A stretch of 64,000 nt of DNA from Scalindua sp964344685 (GCA_964344685.1 CAYFOK010000004.1:62001-126000); one strand, 5' to 3'; numbered from the stretch's first letter, positions 18,232 to 27,573 are shown. The notes: generated by a model not told the origin, from the sequence alone. Numbers and translations: made by a program.

Positions 18232-21200
18232 CTATAATGTTTCTTCCTTCTCCAGAGTCAAAGAAAGCCCAAGCCCCTCAACCTCCTTTGAAAGCACCTC
18301 GAATGAAGCAGGGGTTCCTGCCTCCAATGTGTTTTTACCCTTTACCATAGACTCATATATCCTTGTACGTCCCTCTACATCATCACTTTTTACTGTCAGA
18401 AGCTCTTGTAAATTGTATGCGGCCCCGTAGGCTTCTAGTGCCCATACTTCCATCTCTCCAAACCTTTGTCCACCAAATCTTGCTTTCCCTCCAAGAGGCT
18501 GTTGTGTTATTAATGAATACGGCCCCGTTGCTCTGGCATGTACCTTTTCATCTACCAAATGATGCAACTTCAGCATGTACATGTAACCTACTGCCACCTT
18601 TTGATCAAACGGTTCACCGGTACGACCATTATACAATACGGTTTTACCGTCTTCTGGAAGCCCAGCTTCCTTCAAAGTTTCCCTTACTTCAGATTCCTTA
18701 GCTCCATCGAAAATCGGTGTAACAGCCTGGAAATCTAATTTTTTTGCCGCCCAACCTAAATGAGTCTCCAGTATCTGCCCAACATTCATCCTGGAAGGAA
18801 CACCCAAAGGATTCAAAATCATTTCTACTGGTGTCCCATCTTCTAAACATGGCATATCTTCCTCGGGTAATATTTTAGCGATAACACCTTTATTGCCATG
18901 TCTTCCTGCCATTTTGTCTCCGACAGACAGCCTCCTTTTCGTCGCAATGGAAATTTTTGCCACCTCTAGCACACCACTTGGCAATTCATCGCCTCTTTTT
19001 AATTGACTGATTTTCGAATTCTTGTCTTCCCGCAAAGATTCAATTTTCCCACTATATTCATCGCAAATACTTAACGCACTCGAACTTTTCTTTTTATTAC
19101 CACCCGAATCAAATGCTCTAATATCAAATTGCTCCAACAAATCAAGAACATGCTCAACCTCAGTTGTACCAGACACTTTTAATGGCCTGCCAGTCTCCAG
19201 GTTTACAAGAGGGCCCCCAAAGACCTTTTCCAGCTCTTTGACCATATTGACAAACTCTTTTGATATAGCTTTATCAAATCTCTCTTCCACACTTATTGCT
19301 TCACTCGCAATCTTCTTCTTTTTTTCATCAGAAAGGTTAGCCCTTCGAGAAAAGAGCTGCGTATTGATCACAATGCCTTCAACACCGGATGGCACCTCCA
19401 GAGAAACATTCTTAACGTCCTCTCCCGCCCTGCCAAAAATTGCATACAATAGCTTCTCTTCAGGAGACAGCTCACTTCTACTCTTTGGTGCAATCTTTCC
19501 TACAAGAATGTCACCCTGCTTAACATTCGTCCCAATACGTATTATCCCATTCTCGTCTAAATTACTTAGAGCCTTCTCAGATACATTCGGAATATCCCTG
19601 GTAAACTCTTCCCTTCCAAGCGTTGTTTCCCTAATCTCAACCTCAAACTCATCTCTATGAATTGATGTATAACTATCCTTTTTAAGCAAACTTTCACTAA
19701 TCACAATGGCATCCTCAAAATTGTAACCATCCCATGTCATGAAAGCAACCAGCACATTCTTGCCCAAACTCAATTCACCATTACAAGTTGCAGCACCATC
19801 TGCAATAACTTCATTCTTTTTTACCTTTTGCCCATCTATCACAATAGGCTTCTGGTTTAAACACGTCCCCTCGTTTAAACCAACATATTTTCTTAAATTA
19901 TATACGTCAGTATCGTTAATTACTATTCTGTCCCCCTCTACTCTGGTAACCGTACCAGAACTTTCCGCACGAACAACCATACTGGAATTCTGTGCAACCA
20001 CCTTTTCCATACCAGTAGCAATAAGAGGCGGTTCCGTACGCAAAAGAGGTACAGCTTGTCTTTGCATGTTTGAACCCATCAATGCTCTGTTTGCATCGCT
20101 ATGCTCAAGAAACGGAATAAGGCTTGTAGACACTCCCACCAACTGCTTAGGAGATACATCCATGTAATCGACATCTTTTGCATTTACCAGTTTAAAATCG
20201 CCACTAAAACGCGCAAGAAGCTCAGTATTTAAAGCATTATCCTGAAAACACGCATTTGTATCAGCCGGAGCAAGGTTCATACCCTCCTCCTGATCAGCAC
20301 GAAGATATTCAATTTCTTTTGTCATCTTACCATTTTTTATCTTCAGGTATGGGGATATCAAGAACCCATAATCGTCGGTCGATGCATAGATACTTAATGA
20401 TGCAATCAAACCAATATTTGTACCTTCCGGTGTCTCAATAGGGCAAATACGTCCATAATGCGAGATATGAACGTCCCTCACCTCAAAACCGGCCCTCTTT
20501 CTATTGAGACCACCTGGTCCTAAAGCGCTTAAACGCCGTTCATGTGTAAGCTGTGCCAGAGGATTAGTTTGATCTAAAACCTGAGAAAGTTCACCACGAC
20601 TAAAGAAATATTCTATTGCAGAAAATATTGTTCTAGAGTTTATTAGAATCCTTGGAGTCAACTGTTCATAGTCCTTAATATTCATTCTTTCCTGAACGGT
20701 TCTCCTAAGCTTGAGGAAACCTTTACGCAATTCCTCTCCAAACAACTCATCAATAGTTCGAAGACGCCTATTACCTAGATGGTCTATATCATCAATACTT
20801 CCTTCATCTTTCCGAAGTTTTGTTATGTATCTGATAGAATTTATATAATCTTCAGGTTTCAACGTCATCTCATCCACAGGCACTTCTTGTCCCAACTTCC
20901 TATTCAGTCGGAAACGCCCTACATGACCAAGTTTGTATCTTTTTGAATCAAAAAATTTATCATGAAACAGCTGCCTGGCCTTATCCAACTGCTGCGGATT
21001 ACCAGGCCTAAACCTTGTATAAACCTTTAATAATGCATCCTCGTGCGATTCTGTATAATCCGTTTCCAAAGTATTTAGTATCAACGGATCAACCATGTCT
21101 ACAATAACTTCAACTTTCTTTAGATTTGAGTTTGATATTATACCAACAACATCCTCAGTTATTTGCCGGCCTGCCTCCAAAATAATTTCCCCGGTTTGCG

Positions 21201-21918
21201 GGTTTATTAATCTCCCCACTATATATTTATCTTTAAGCTTACTTACAGAAGCAGAATCTTTAATATTAACCATTTCTGTTTCGTAAAAAAGCCTGATAAT
21301 ATCTTCGTCTTTTGAATATTTTTCTGACATGGCCCTCAGGAAACAGGTTGCAGGAAATTTACCACTTTGATCAACCCTTGTGGTTAATACGTTCTTCTTT
21401 CCTACCTCCATCTCAATCCAACTACCTCTTTCCGGGATAATCCTGCAAGAATGCATCCTCTTTTCAGCACTCAAATCCTCAACAAAATCGACACCTGGTG
21501 ATCTGTGAAGCTGAGTCACAATAACCCTCTCAGTCCCATTGATTATGAACTCACCACCACCAATCATTACAGGAACTTCCCCTAAATACACTGCCTCCTC
21601 TACCGGCTCCTCCTTATTTAGTCTTAACCAAACTCTAAGAGGCTTACCATATATCAACTTCAGTTTCCTACATTCATCCGGAGTATATCTCGGCTTTCCT
21701 ATTTCGTATTTTAAATACTCAAGTGCAACCGTTTCATCATAGTTTATAATAGGAAATGTTTCCCGCAGTATAGCCTCTAATCCACGATCTTTACGCTTGT
21801 GCGGGAGTACATCTTCCTGCAAAAAAGCAGAGTAAGACTTCGTCTGTGTCCTTATAAGATTAGGAAATTCAATCACATCAGGAACCTTACTATAATTCCT
21901 TATTTTCAACTTTTTCAT
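18232..21918 (-). CDS. rpoB: DNA-directed RNA polymerase subunit beta
   Basis: Forms the second jaw of the catalytic cleft. The 1228-residue product shows the rifampicin-pocket region SQVLDQTNPLAQLTHERRLSA (truncated here to SQVLDQTNPLAQLTHERR), the GRICPIETPEGTNIGLI segment, GDKMAGRHGNKGVIAKI, and the C-terminal GGKARFGGQRFGEMEVWALE that contacts beta'. The pocket residues look like the rifampicin-sensitive type by eye. It lies 37 nt after rplL, so no long rplL-rpoB attenuator spacer is present, unlike in E. coli. Confidence 0.98.
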   Translation of the reverse strand: MKKLKIRNYSKVPDVIEFPNLIRTQTKSYSAFLQEDVLPHKRKDRGLEAILRETFPIINYDETVALEYLKYEIGKPRYTPDECRKLKLIYGKPLRVWLRLNKEEPVEEAVYLGEVPVMIGGGEFIINGTERVIVTQLHRSPGVDFVEDLSAEKRMHSCRIIPERGSWIEMEVGKKNVLTTRVDQSGKFPATCFLRAMSEKYSKDEDIIRLFYETEMVNIKDSASVSKLKDKYIVGRLINPQTGEIILEAGRQITEDVVGIISNSNLKKVEVIVDMVDPLILNTLETDYTESHEDALLKVYTRFRPGNPQQLDKARQLFHDKFFDSKRYKLGHVGRFRLNRKLGQEVPVDEMTLKPEDYINSIRYITKLRKDEGSIDDIDHLGNRRLRTIDELFGEELRKGFLKLRRTVQERMNIKDYEQLTPRILINSRTIFSAIEYFFSRGELSQVLDQTNPLAQLTHERRLSALGPGGLNRKRAGFEVRDVHISHYGRICPIETPEGTNIGLIASLSIYASTDDYGFLISPYLKIKNGKMTKEIEYLRADQEEGMNLAPADTNACFQDNALNTELLARFSGDFKLVNAKDVDYMDVSPKQLVGVSTSLIPFLEHSDANRALMGSNMQRQAVPLLRTEPPLIATGMEKVVAQNSSMVVRAESSGTVTRVEGDRIVINDTDVYNLRKYVGLNEGTCLNQKPIVIDGQKVKKNEVIADGAATCNGELSLGKNVLVAFMTWDGYNFEDAIVISESLLKKDSYTSIHRDEFEVEIRETTLGREEFTRDIPNVSEKALSNLDENGIIRIGTNVKQGDILVGKIAPKSRSELSPEEKLLYAIFGRAGEDVKNVSLEVPSGVEGIVINTQLFSRRANLSDEKKKKIASEAISVEERFDKAISKEFVNMVKELEKVFGGPLVNLETGRPLKVSGTTEVEHVLDLLEQFDIRAFDSGGNKKKSSSALSICDEYSGKIESLREDKNSKISQLKRGDELPSGVLEVAKISIATKRRLSVGDKMAGRHGNKGVIAKILPEEDMPCLEDGTPVEMILNPLGVPSRMNVGQILETHLGWAAKKLDFQAVTPIFDGAKESEVRETLKEAGLPEDGKTVLYNGRTGEPFDQKVAVGYMYMLKLHHLVDEKVHARATGPYSLITQQPLGGKARFGGQRFGEMEVWALEAYGAAYNLQELLTVKSDDVEGRTRIYESMVKGKNTLEAGTPASFEVLSKEVEGLGLSLTLEKEETL

Positions 21919-21955
21919 TCTTACTTTCTAAAGCAAAACATATTATATAAATGCC

Positions 21956-22375
21956 TTACGCAAGTTCTACAACTGCACCTGCATCTTCTAAGGCCTTCTT
22001 AATTTTCTCTGCATCATCCTTTGCGACACCTTCCTTTATCGCTTTTGGTGCGGCATCTACCAACGCCTTTGCCTCTTTCAACCCAAGTGCCGTTTCAGCA
22101 CGAACGGCCTTAATAACCTGAATTTTGTTCGCACCAACTTCCTTTAACACAACATCAAATTCACTTTTTTCCTCTTTAGCCGCTTCTCCCCCTCCTGCAG
22201 CCGCCACACCTGCAACTGGAGCAGCCATTACTGCAGACGCAGAAACACCAAACTTTTCTTCAAACGCTGTCACCAATTGAGATGCCTCAAGCAAGCTCAT
22301 CCCCTCAACCAGATCTAACACTTGTGTTATTTTTTCAGTATACTCAGCTTTCTCTGACTCTGTATCTGTTGCCAT
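21956..22375 (-). CDS. rplL: 50S ribosomal protein L7/L12
   Basis: Stalk protein present in several copies per ribosome; it recruits and activates translational GTPases. The 139-residue product has the N-terminal dimerisation domain, an Ala- and Gly-rich hinge (AAPVAGVAAAGGGEAAKEE, about 50-68) and the C-terminal factor-binding domain EKSEFDVVLKEVGANKIQVI to GLKEAKALVDAAPKAI. A full SD sequence lies 4 nt before the ATG, the best in this part of the cluster, which suits a multi-copy protein. Confidence 0.97.
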   Translation of the reverse strand: MATDTESEKAEYTEKITQVLDLVEGMSLLEASQLVTAFEEKFGVSASAVMAAPVAGVAAAGGGEAAKEEKSEFDVVLKEVGANKIQVIKAVRAETALGLKEAKALVDAAPKAIKEGVAKDDAEKIKKALEDAGAVVELA

Positions 22376-22379
22376 TGTT

Positions 22380-22387
22380 ACCTCCTT
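22380..22387 (-). promoter_or_regulatory. Full-consensus Shine-Dalgarno site of rplL
   Basis: AAGGAGGT at 22380-22387 ends 4 nt before the rplL ATG. The neighbour rplJ has no recognisable SD (leader AAAGCTAAAAA). This contrast is consistent with the L10 to L7/L12 stoichiometry in the stalk being set at translation initiation. Confidence 0.75.
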
Positions 22388-22412
22388 TTACCTTTCAATC
22401 TTTATTAGTAAG

Positions 22413-22934
22413 TTAAGCTTCACTCTTTTTTTCTTTTATCGCATGCAAAACCTGGCAAAGTTTCTTTGCCGTAGCATTGAACACGTTTGCCATCTGAACC
22501 ATAGGCGCATTTATTGCACATACTATTTGCGTCAAAACTACTTCTTTGGACGGAATTGATGCCAAGGAGCTAATATCTTCAACTGACACGACCCCACCAT
22601 CTACCCATCCGCCCACAATATCAAAACCCGATATCTCTTTAGAATACTTCCTTAACGTTTTCGCCAACTCTACCGGATCGTCATCATTTGTTGCAACAAC
22701 AGTAGGTGCCTCAAGCATCTCCCCCAACTCTGAGATTCCGATTTCCTTGAATGCAATGGCCGCGAGAGAATTTTTCACAACCCTCGCCTTAATATTTTTC
22801 TCACTCAGACCTCTTTTCAAGACATTGGTCTGTGGAGCATCTATGCCCTTAAAGTTCACCAAAACGAGGTTCTTTTTATCCTTATATTCGGCAACAAGTT
22901 CTTCTACAATTAATTTCTTTAGTGCTTTAGACAT
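22413..22934 (-). CDS. rplJ: 50S ribosomal protein L10
   Basis: Stalk base that anchors L7/L12 dimers to 23S rRNA; it is an autogenous repressor in E. coli. The 173-residue product shows LKKLIVEELVAEYKDKKNLV, the KARVVKNSLAAIAFKEIG region and a C-terminal helix (MVQMANVFNATAKKLCQVLH) that binds L7/L12. It lies 23 nt after rplA and 37 nt before rplL, leaving no room for a long L10-binding leader. Confidence 0.96.
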   Translation of the reverse strand: MSKALKKLIVEELVAEYKDKKNLVLVNFKGIDAPQTNVLKRGLSEKNIKARVVKNSLAAIAFKEIGISELGEMLEAPTVVATNDDDPVELAKTLRKYSKEISGFDIVGGWVDGGVVSVEDISSLASIPSKEVVLTQIVCAINAPMVQMANVFNATAKKLCQVLHAIKEKKSEA

Positions 22935-22957
22935 TTTTTAGCTTTAAAATAGTTTGA

Positions 22958-23647
22958 CTATGCAACCAGAGCAACCCTGACGCCCGGACCCATAGAAGAT
23001 GAAATTGATATTTTTTGAACAAACGTACCTTTTGCTGCAGGTGGCTTATTGCTAACAATATGCTTTATAAACGATTTAATATTCTCAACCAAATCTCCAT
23101 CAGAAAAAGACATTTTCCCTACTGGTGCATGAACATTTCCACCAGCATCAGTCCTGTACTCAATCTTTCCTTCCCTAAATTCCTTAACGGCATTAAGAAT
23201 ATCATTCGTTACGGTTCCTGATTTTGGTGATGGCATCTTGCCCTGAGGCCCTAAAACCCTACCCAATTTACCTACTTTACCCATCATATCTGGTGTTGAA
23301 ATCGCAACATCAAAATCCAACCAGCCACCCTCTACTTTTTTCAGCAAATCATCGCTACCTGCCTCAATAGCACCAGCCTTCTGTGCCATCTCTATCTTAT
23401 CATCACCACTAGCGAATACCACAACCCGAACTTCTTTTCCAATCCCCTTTGGCAGCGAGAATGACCCACGAACCAATTGATCCGAATGCTTTGGATCGAC
23501 ACCCAGCTTCATAACAATATCAATAGCTTCATCGAACTTAGCTTTCTTAAAAGCCTTTATGACTGATACTGCCTCGCCGACCTCATATTCTTTCGTTTTG
23601 TCAACTGCCTTACTGGACTCAATATAACGCTTACTTCTAAACTTCAT
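22958..23647 (-). CDS. rplA: 50S ribosomal protein L1
   Basis: Mobile-stalk protein involved in E-site tRNA release. The 229-residue product has FDEAIDIVMKLGVDPKHSDQ (about 38-57), the hinge DMMGKVGKLGRVLGPQGKMP (about 121-140) and ends KISISSSMGPGVRVALVA. An AAGGA-type SD precedes the start. It lies 30 nt after rplK. Confidence 0.97.
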   Translation of the reverse strand: MKFRSKRYIESSKAVDKTKEYEVGEAVSVIKAFKKAKFDEAIDIVMKLGVDPKHSDQLVRGSFSLPKGIGKEVRVVVFASGDDKIEMAQKAGAIEAGSDDLLKKVEGGWLDFDVAISTPDMMGKVGKLGRVLGPQGKMPSPKSGTVTNDILNAVKEFREGKIEYRTDAGGNVHAPVGKMSFSDGDLVENIKSFIKHIVSNKPPAAKGTFVQKISISSSMGPGVRVALVA

Positions 23648-23677
23648 TATTAGCTTCCTTCATAAATCAAAATATTT

Positions 23678-24103
23678 CTAGCCTTCAACCTTTATACCCA
23701 TTGAATGAGCAGTACCCTCAATTATCTTTCCGGCCATTTCAAGTTTATCCACGTTAAGATCTGGTAATTTCACCTTTGCAATCTCTTCTATCTGTGCCTT
23801 CGTAACGCTGCCCACCTTTTCCCTGTTTGGTTCTGATGAACCCTTTGCTATACCAACCGCTTTTTTGAGCAATACGGCAGCAGGAGGAGACTTAATAATG
23901 AAAGTAAAAGACTTATCCTTGAAAACAGATATCTCAACAGGCAATGTCAACCCCTGAGAATCTTTTGTCTTATCGTTAAACTGAGTAACAAACTGACCTA
24001 TATTAACCCCATGTTGCCCCAAAGCTGGACCAACAGGAGGAGCCGGCGTTGCTTGCCCCCCGGGAATTTGTAATTTTATTTTAGTTTCAGCCTCTTTCGC
24101 CAT
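23678..24103 (-). CDS. rplK: 50S ribosomal protein L11
   Basis: Binds the GTPase-associated centre of 23S rRNA and is the thiostrepton and RelA-sensing site. The 141-residue product contains KLQIPGGQATPAPPVGPALG (about 10-29), GVNIGQFVTQFNDKTKDSQG and the C-terminal DLNVDKLEMAGKIIEGTAHS. It lies 31 nt after nusG. Confidence 0.97.
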   Translation of the reverse strand: MAKEAETKIKLQIPGGQATPAPPVGPALGQHGVNIGQFVTQFNDKTKDSQGLTLPVEISVFKDKSFTFIIKSPPAAVLLKKAVGIAKGSSEPNREKVGSVTKAQIEEIAKVKLPDLNVDKLEMAGKIIEGTAHSMGIKVEG

Positions 24104-24134
24104 TAATTAAAAACTCCTATACCAAATTTACCTA

Positions 24135-24683
24135 CTATAGCGCTTCAACCTGCCAGTATTCCAGCTCCACAGGAGTAGGCCGGCCAAAGATCGTAAGCAC
24201 CAGTTTTAAACATCCACTAGTCGGCAGAACTTCCTCTACAACCCCTTCATAATTCTCAAAAGGACCTTCTTTAACCCTTACACGGTCACCATTGTGAAAT
24301 TCTATCTTTGCTTTCGGCTTATCTTCCCCTTGCTCTGCTTCACTTAGCAATTTCTCTACTTCACTATCCTCCATTGCTATTGGCCGACTATCTCCACCAA
24401 CAAAATCTCCTGCTCCAGGTACATCACGTATCATATACCATACTTCCTCTGGAATAACTCCCTTTTCACCTACCTCTATTTCAGCCATTATGTAGCCAGG
24501 ATATATCTTCCTCTCGGCAACTCTTTTCTTACCGCCCTTAATTTCAGACACTTTTTCGCTTGGAACTAAAATTTGCGGCACAAGGTTTTCAATGCCTTGA
24601 ATTTTAATGCGCTTCTCCAGATCGCCTTTAACTTTATCTTCCTTGTTACTTTGAACGCGAAGAACAAACCACTTTTTCACCAT
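24135..24683 (-). CDS. nusG: Transcription elongation and termination factor NusG
   Basis: Binds RNA polymerase through its NGN domain and Rho or S10 through its KOW domain. The 182-residue product starts KKWFVLRVQSNKEDKVKGDL (NGN) and has RKIYPGYIMAEIEVGEK and a C-terminal KOW (HNGDRVRVKEGPFENYEGVV). It follows secE after 197 nt, an unusually long gap for this cluster, and is followed directly by rplK. Confidence 0.96.
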   Translation of the reverse strand: MVKKWFVLRVQSNKEDKVKGDLEKRIKIQGIENLVPQILVPSEKVSEIKGGKKRVAERKIYPGYIMAEIEVGEKGVIPEEVWYMIRDVPGAGDFVGGDSRPIAMEDSEVEKLLSEAEQGEDKPKAKIEFHNGDRVRVKEGPFENYEGVVEEVLPTSGCLKLVLTIFGRPTPVELEYWQVEAL

Positions 24684-24880
24684 AATCCGAAATTAAAATT
24701 CTTGCTCAAAACTAAAAAAACACCACTATTTATTATCCAAACCCCTACCGAATCATACATTGCAGAAAAACGATTTGGAATTGCTTAATGAGTTCTGACT
24801 CAACGATGTTAGAATAGGCATGGACCAAAACCAAAAAAACTCTACACTATTACCCTTTAGCCTTGAACACAAAAAAACTT
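24684..24880. other. secE-nusG intergenic gap (197 nt)
   Basis: This is the longest spacer between protein-coding genes in the superoperon. No ORF or tRNA was found. On the minus strand it holds a short inverted repeat (TGAGT-CAGA-ACTCA) and AT-rich stretches, but no convincing -35/-10 pair. It could hold an internal promoter for nusG-rplKAJL-rpoBC. Confidence 0.4.
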
Positions 24881-25339
24881 TTATAGAATATCTATAGCTT
24901 TCATAAAAGTCGACACTACCCAGTCAACACAGAATATATAAACCCCAAATACAACCAAACACACGATAACAACAATTGTAGAACCAATCAGCTCGCTTCT
25001 CGCCGGCCATGAAACCTTTTGAAGCTCTGCCTGTGTTTCTATAAAAAATTCAACTGCTTTTTTGGATTTGTTATCTAGGCCTCTAAGCCCTACCTCAAAA
25101 CCAGTTGTAAATATGCATATAAAAACTCCACACAAAACAAAAAGAGCACATGCCCCCACACCCCCCCAGGTCATACGTACACCCAATAAAGGGACCCTGG
25201 CGCCAGCATAGAGGTCTGGAAGGTCTATTAACGCACCATAAAGAGAGTAAGCTGCAAATATCGCAGCAAGGCCAAAGAGGCCCGCTACCGCACTCCTTGC
25301 ATATACGCCAACTCCCTTTCTATAAACTTGAAATGCCAT
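24881..25339 (-). CDS. secE: Preprotein translocase subunit SecE (three-helix form)
   Basis: Essential clamp subunit of SecYEG. The 152-residue product has two N-terminal hydrophobic segments (about 15-36 and 55-80). The conserved amphipathic helix FFIETQAELQKVSWPARSEL (about 97-116) and the third membrane helix (about 120-142) form the minimal SecE core. This is the longer three-helix architecture known from E. coli. It lies between tRNA-Trp and nusG, its usual position. Confidence 0.95.
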   Translation of the reverse strand: MAFQVYRKGVGVYARSAVAGLFGLAAIFAAYSLYGALIDLPDLYAGARVPLLGVRMTWGGVGACALFVLCGVFICIFTTGFEVGLRGLDNKSKKAVEFFIETQAELQKVSWPARSELIGSTIVVIVCLVVFGVYIFCVDWVVSTFMKAIDIL

Positions 25340-25365
25340 AACTATTTCTCTATCACAAGTGACTT

Positions 25366-25443
25366 TGGCAGGTCTGGAGGGATTCGAACCCCCAACACCC
25401 GGATTTGGAATCCGGTGCTCTAGCCAATTAGAGCTACAGACCT
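25366..25443 (-). tRNA. tRNA-Trp (anticodon CCA)
   Basis: Cloverleaf read on the minus strand: acceptor AGGTCTG pairs with CAGACCT. The anticodon stem CCGGA/TCCGG encloses loop TTCCAAA, and the T-loop is GGTTCGAATCC-like. The discriminator is G, and the genome encodes the 3' CCA (25366-25368). It sits between rpmG and secE, a conserved rpmG-trnW-secE arrangement. Confidence 0.95.
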
Positions 25444-25452
25444 TTCTCTTTT

Positions 25453-25602
25453 CTATTTTTTCTGTTCTTTATGCGGTGTATGCGTCCTGCAAAATTTACA
25501 GAATTTTTTCATTTCCAAGCGCTCTACTTGCTTTATTTTCTTGCTTGTTCTATAATTCCTGCTACTACACTCTGTACATGCTAAAGTTATATAGTTCGCC
25601 AT
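25453..25602 (-). CDS. rpmG: 50S ribosomal protein L33, zinc-binding type
   Basis: A 49-residue product starting MANYITLACTECSSRNYRTS and ending TPHKEQKK. Cys9, Cys12, Cys35 and Cys38 form two CX2C pairs (CTEC, CKFC), so this is the zinc-binding C+ form. It lies 29 nt after the tuf copy 2 stop and 9 nt before tRNA-Trp. It was found by translating the gap between tuf and the tRNA. Confidence 0.95.
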   Translation of the reverse strand: MANYITLACTECSSRNYRTSKKIKQVERLEMKKFCKFCRTHTPHKEQKK

Positions 25603-25620
25603 TACACCTTATCATTATGG

Positions 25621-26835
25621 TTATATTCTATTTATTCAATAATTTTAGTAACAACACCTGCACCTACGGTTTTCCCGCCTTCTCTTATCGCAAACCGCAG
25701 CTCCTTATCCATTGCTATCGGTGTTATCAACTCTATCAGCAGGTTAGCATTGTCACCAGGCATCACCATCTCCGCACCACCTAACAATGTAGCTACACCT
25801 GTCACATCCGTCGTCCTGAAATAAAACTGAGGCCTGTACCCATTAAAAAACGGTGTATGTCTACCACCCTCTTCCTTTGTCAATATATACGCCTCCGCCT
25901 CAAACTTAGTATGCGGTGTTATACTACCAGGCTTCGCCAACACCTGGCCTCGCTCCAGATCATCCTTCTCCACACCCCTTAACAAGACACCTACATTATC
26001 CCCTGCCATACCCTGCTCAAGCGTCTTATTAAACATCTCAACTCCGGTAACCACCGTCTTCCTTATCTCACTCACCATACCAACTATATCTACTTCATCC
26101 CCTACCTTCAACACTCCACGCTCCATTCGGCCAGTACCCACTGTACCACGACCTTTTATACTAAATACATCCTCTATTGACATCAAAAACGGCTTGTCAG
26201 TCTCACGCACTGGATCTGGTATATAACTATCAAGCGCATCCATCAGCTCATGTATCGGACCACAATTATCACACTCCTTACCACCACACCCACACTCAGC
26301 AGCCTTTATCGCAGAACCCTTGATCACAGGAATATCATCTCCGGGAAAATCATACTTACTCAACAATTCCCGAATCTCCAACTCCACCAACTCCACCAAC
26401 TCAAGGTCTTCCAGCTGGTCCATCTTATTCATAAACACAACTATCCTCGGCACACCCACCTGCCTCGCAAGCAATATGTGCTCTCGCGTCTGAGGCATCG
26501 GACCGTCAGGTGCGCTCACAACCAATATCGCGCCATCCATCTGTGCCGCTCCTGTTATCATATTCTTTACATAATCAGCATGACCAGGACAATCAACATG
26601 GGCATAGTGCCTCTTTTCAGTCTCGTACTCAACATGCGCTATCGCTATTGTTATACCTCGCTCCCTCTCCTCCGGCGCATTGTCTATCGAATCAAATGCC
26701 CTCTCCTTGGCATGCCCACTCTTAGATAACGTGTTCGTTATCACTGATGTCAACGTCGTCTTACCATGATCCACATGCCCTATCGTCCCAACATTAACAT
26801 GCGGCTTTGTCCTTTCAAACACTTCCTTGGCCATA
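25621..26835. repeat. 1215-bp exact direct repeat, copy B (tuf)
   Basis: Partner of 9789-11003. Sequence outside the repeat is unrelated on both sides: the rpmG spacer downstream and the tRNA-Thr spacer upstream. The duplicated unit is therefore just the gene. Confidence 0.93.
25632..26834 (-). CDS. tuf: Translation elongation factor Tu, copy 2
   Basis: Delivers aminoacyl-tRNA to the ribosome. The 400 residues are identical to copy 1 (9800-11002), including the Cys181, Cys183, Cys188 and Cys191 insertion. The DNA identity continues 11 nt past the stop and 1 nt before the start, then the flanks differ. A TAGGAG SD lies 9 nt before the ATG. It follows four tRNA genes and precedes rpmG-tRNA-Trp-secE, the tufB position. 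Confidence 0.98.
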   Translation of the reverse strand: MAKEVFERTKPHVNVGTIGHVDHGKTTLTSVITNTLSKSGHAKERAFDSIDNAPEERERGITIAIAHVEYETEKRHYAHVDCPGHADYVKNMITGAAQMDGAILVVSAPDGPMPQTREHILLARQVGVPRIVVFMNKMDQLEDLELVELVELEIRELLSKYDFPGDDIPVIKGSAIKAAECGCGGKECDNCGPIHELMDALDSYIPDPVRETDKPFLMSIEDVFSIKGRGTVGTGRMERGVLKVGDEVDIVGMVSEIRKTVVTGVEMFNKTLEQGMAGDNVGVLLRGVEKDDLERGQVLAKPGSITPHTKFEAEAYILTKEEGGRHTPFFNGYRPQFYFRTTDVTGVATLLGGAEMVMPGDNANLLIELITPIAMDKELRFAIREGGKTVGAGVVTKIIE

Positions 26836-26934
26836 ATACAAAACTCCTACAAATTTCAAATTTACCTATAACTGTTTATCGATATAACACCGGAAAAACT
26901 TTTCTATTTACTGAAATCCTCATGCACAAATGAT

Positions 26935-27006
26935 AGCTGCTGATGGGATTTGAACCCATGACCTCGTCCTTACCAAGGACGTGCTCTACCCCTGAGCCAC
27001 AGCAGC
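26935..27006 (-). tRNA. tRNA-Thr (anticodon GGU)
   Basis: Minus-strand cloverleaf: acceptor GCTGCTG/CAGCAGC, anticodon stem CGTCC/GGACG with loop TTGGTAA, and T-arm with GGTTCAAATCC. The discriminator is U and CCA is not encoded. It lies about 100 nt upstream of tuf copy 2, matching the thrT-tufB neighbourhood of E. coli. Confidence 0.95.
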
Positions 27007-27187
27007 ATGTAACGTAAAACTGCTAAAAGATTTAGGATATAGCGGAAAGCATTTTAATATATCAGCTATTACTGTATAAGTCAAAAACTTTTTTTAATAA
27101 AGCAAAAAAAATATTAAACCTCACAACAACAGCCAATCGACATATCAAAATGAAGTTTGATGAATCCGCCTTAACACTTCAAAAAAG

Positions 27188-27258
27188 AGCGGGCGGCGGG
27201 AATCGAACCCGCATGACTAGCTTGGAAGGCTAGGGCTTTACCATTAAGCTACGCCCGC
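27188..27258 (-). tRNA. tRNA-Gly (anticodon UCC)
   Basis: Minus-strand cloverleaf: acceptor GCGGGCG/CGCCCGC, anticodon stem CTAGC/GCTAG with loop CTTCCAA, and T-loop GGTTCGATTCC. CCA is not encoded. It is separated from tRNA-Thr(GGU) by 181 nt of AT-rich sequence with no recognisable gene. Confidence 0.95.
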
Positions 27259-27446
27259 TTATCCAGCCTGAACAATCGTTTTAGGCATGCAGAAACAAAA
27301 CCAATAACTATCTTCCAGTTTTCTTTCTCTGAATCGGGATGCACCAGTGATGATTTCCTGAAAACCCCCAAACTACTTCTAGATCAATACTTATAGCATT
27401 GACCAGCACCTCATAATCACGCCAAAACCTTTAAAACCGTAAAATA

Positions 27447-27528
27447 TGGGGAGAGGAGGATTCGAACCTCCGAAGGCTACGCCAACAGATTTACAGTCTG
27501 TCCCCTTTGGCCACTCGGGTACCTCCCC
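27447..27528 (-). tRNA. tRNA-Tyr (anticodon GUA)
   Basis: An 82-nt class II tRNA with a long variable arm. The acceptor is GGGGAGG with a terminal G-U pair, and the anticodon stem ACAGA/TCTGT encloses loop CTGTAAA. CCA is not encoded. It lies 188 nt upstream of tRNA-Gly; that spacer holds no gene I can recognise. Confidence 0.95.
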
Positions 27529-27573
27529 ATGATAATTGGCTAAGCCACAAAATATTCCACACAAAAAAGTATG

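Noticed and set aside
25621..26835. The 1215-bp repeat as a mobile element
   Set aside because: It contains only tuf, with no terminal inverted repeats, target duplication or transposase.
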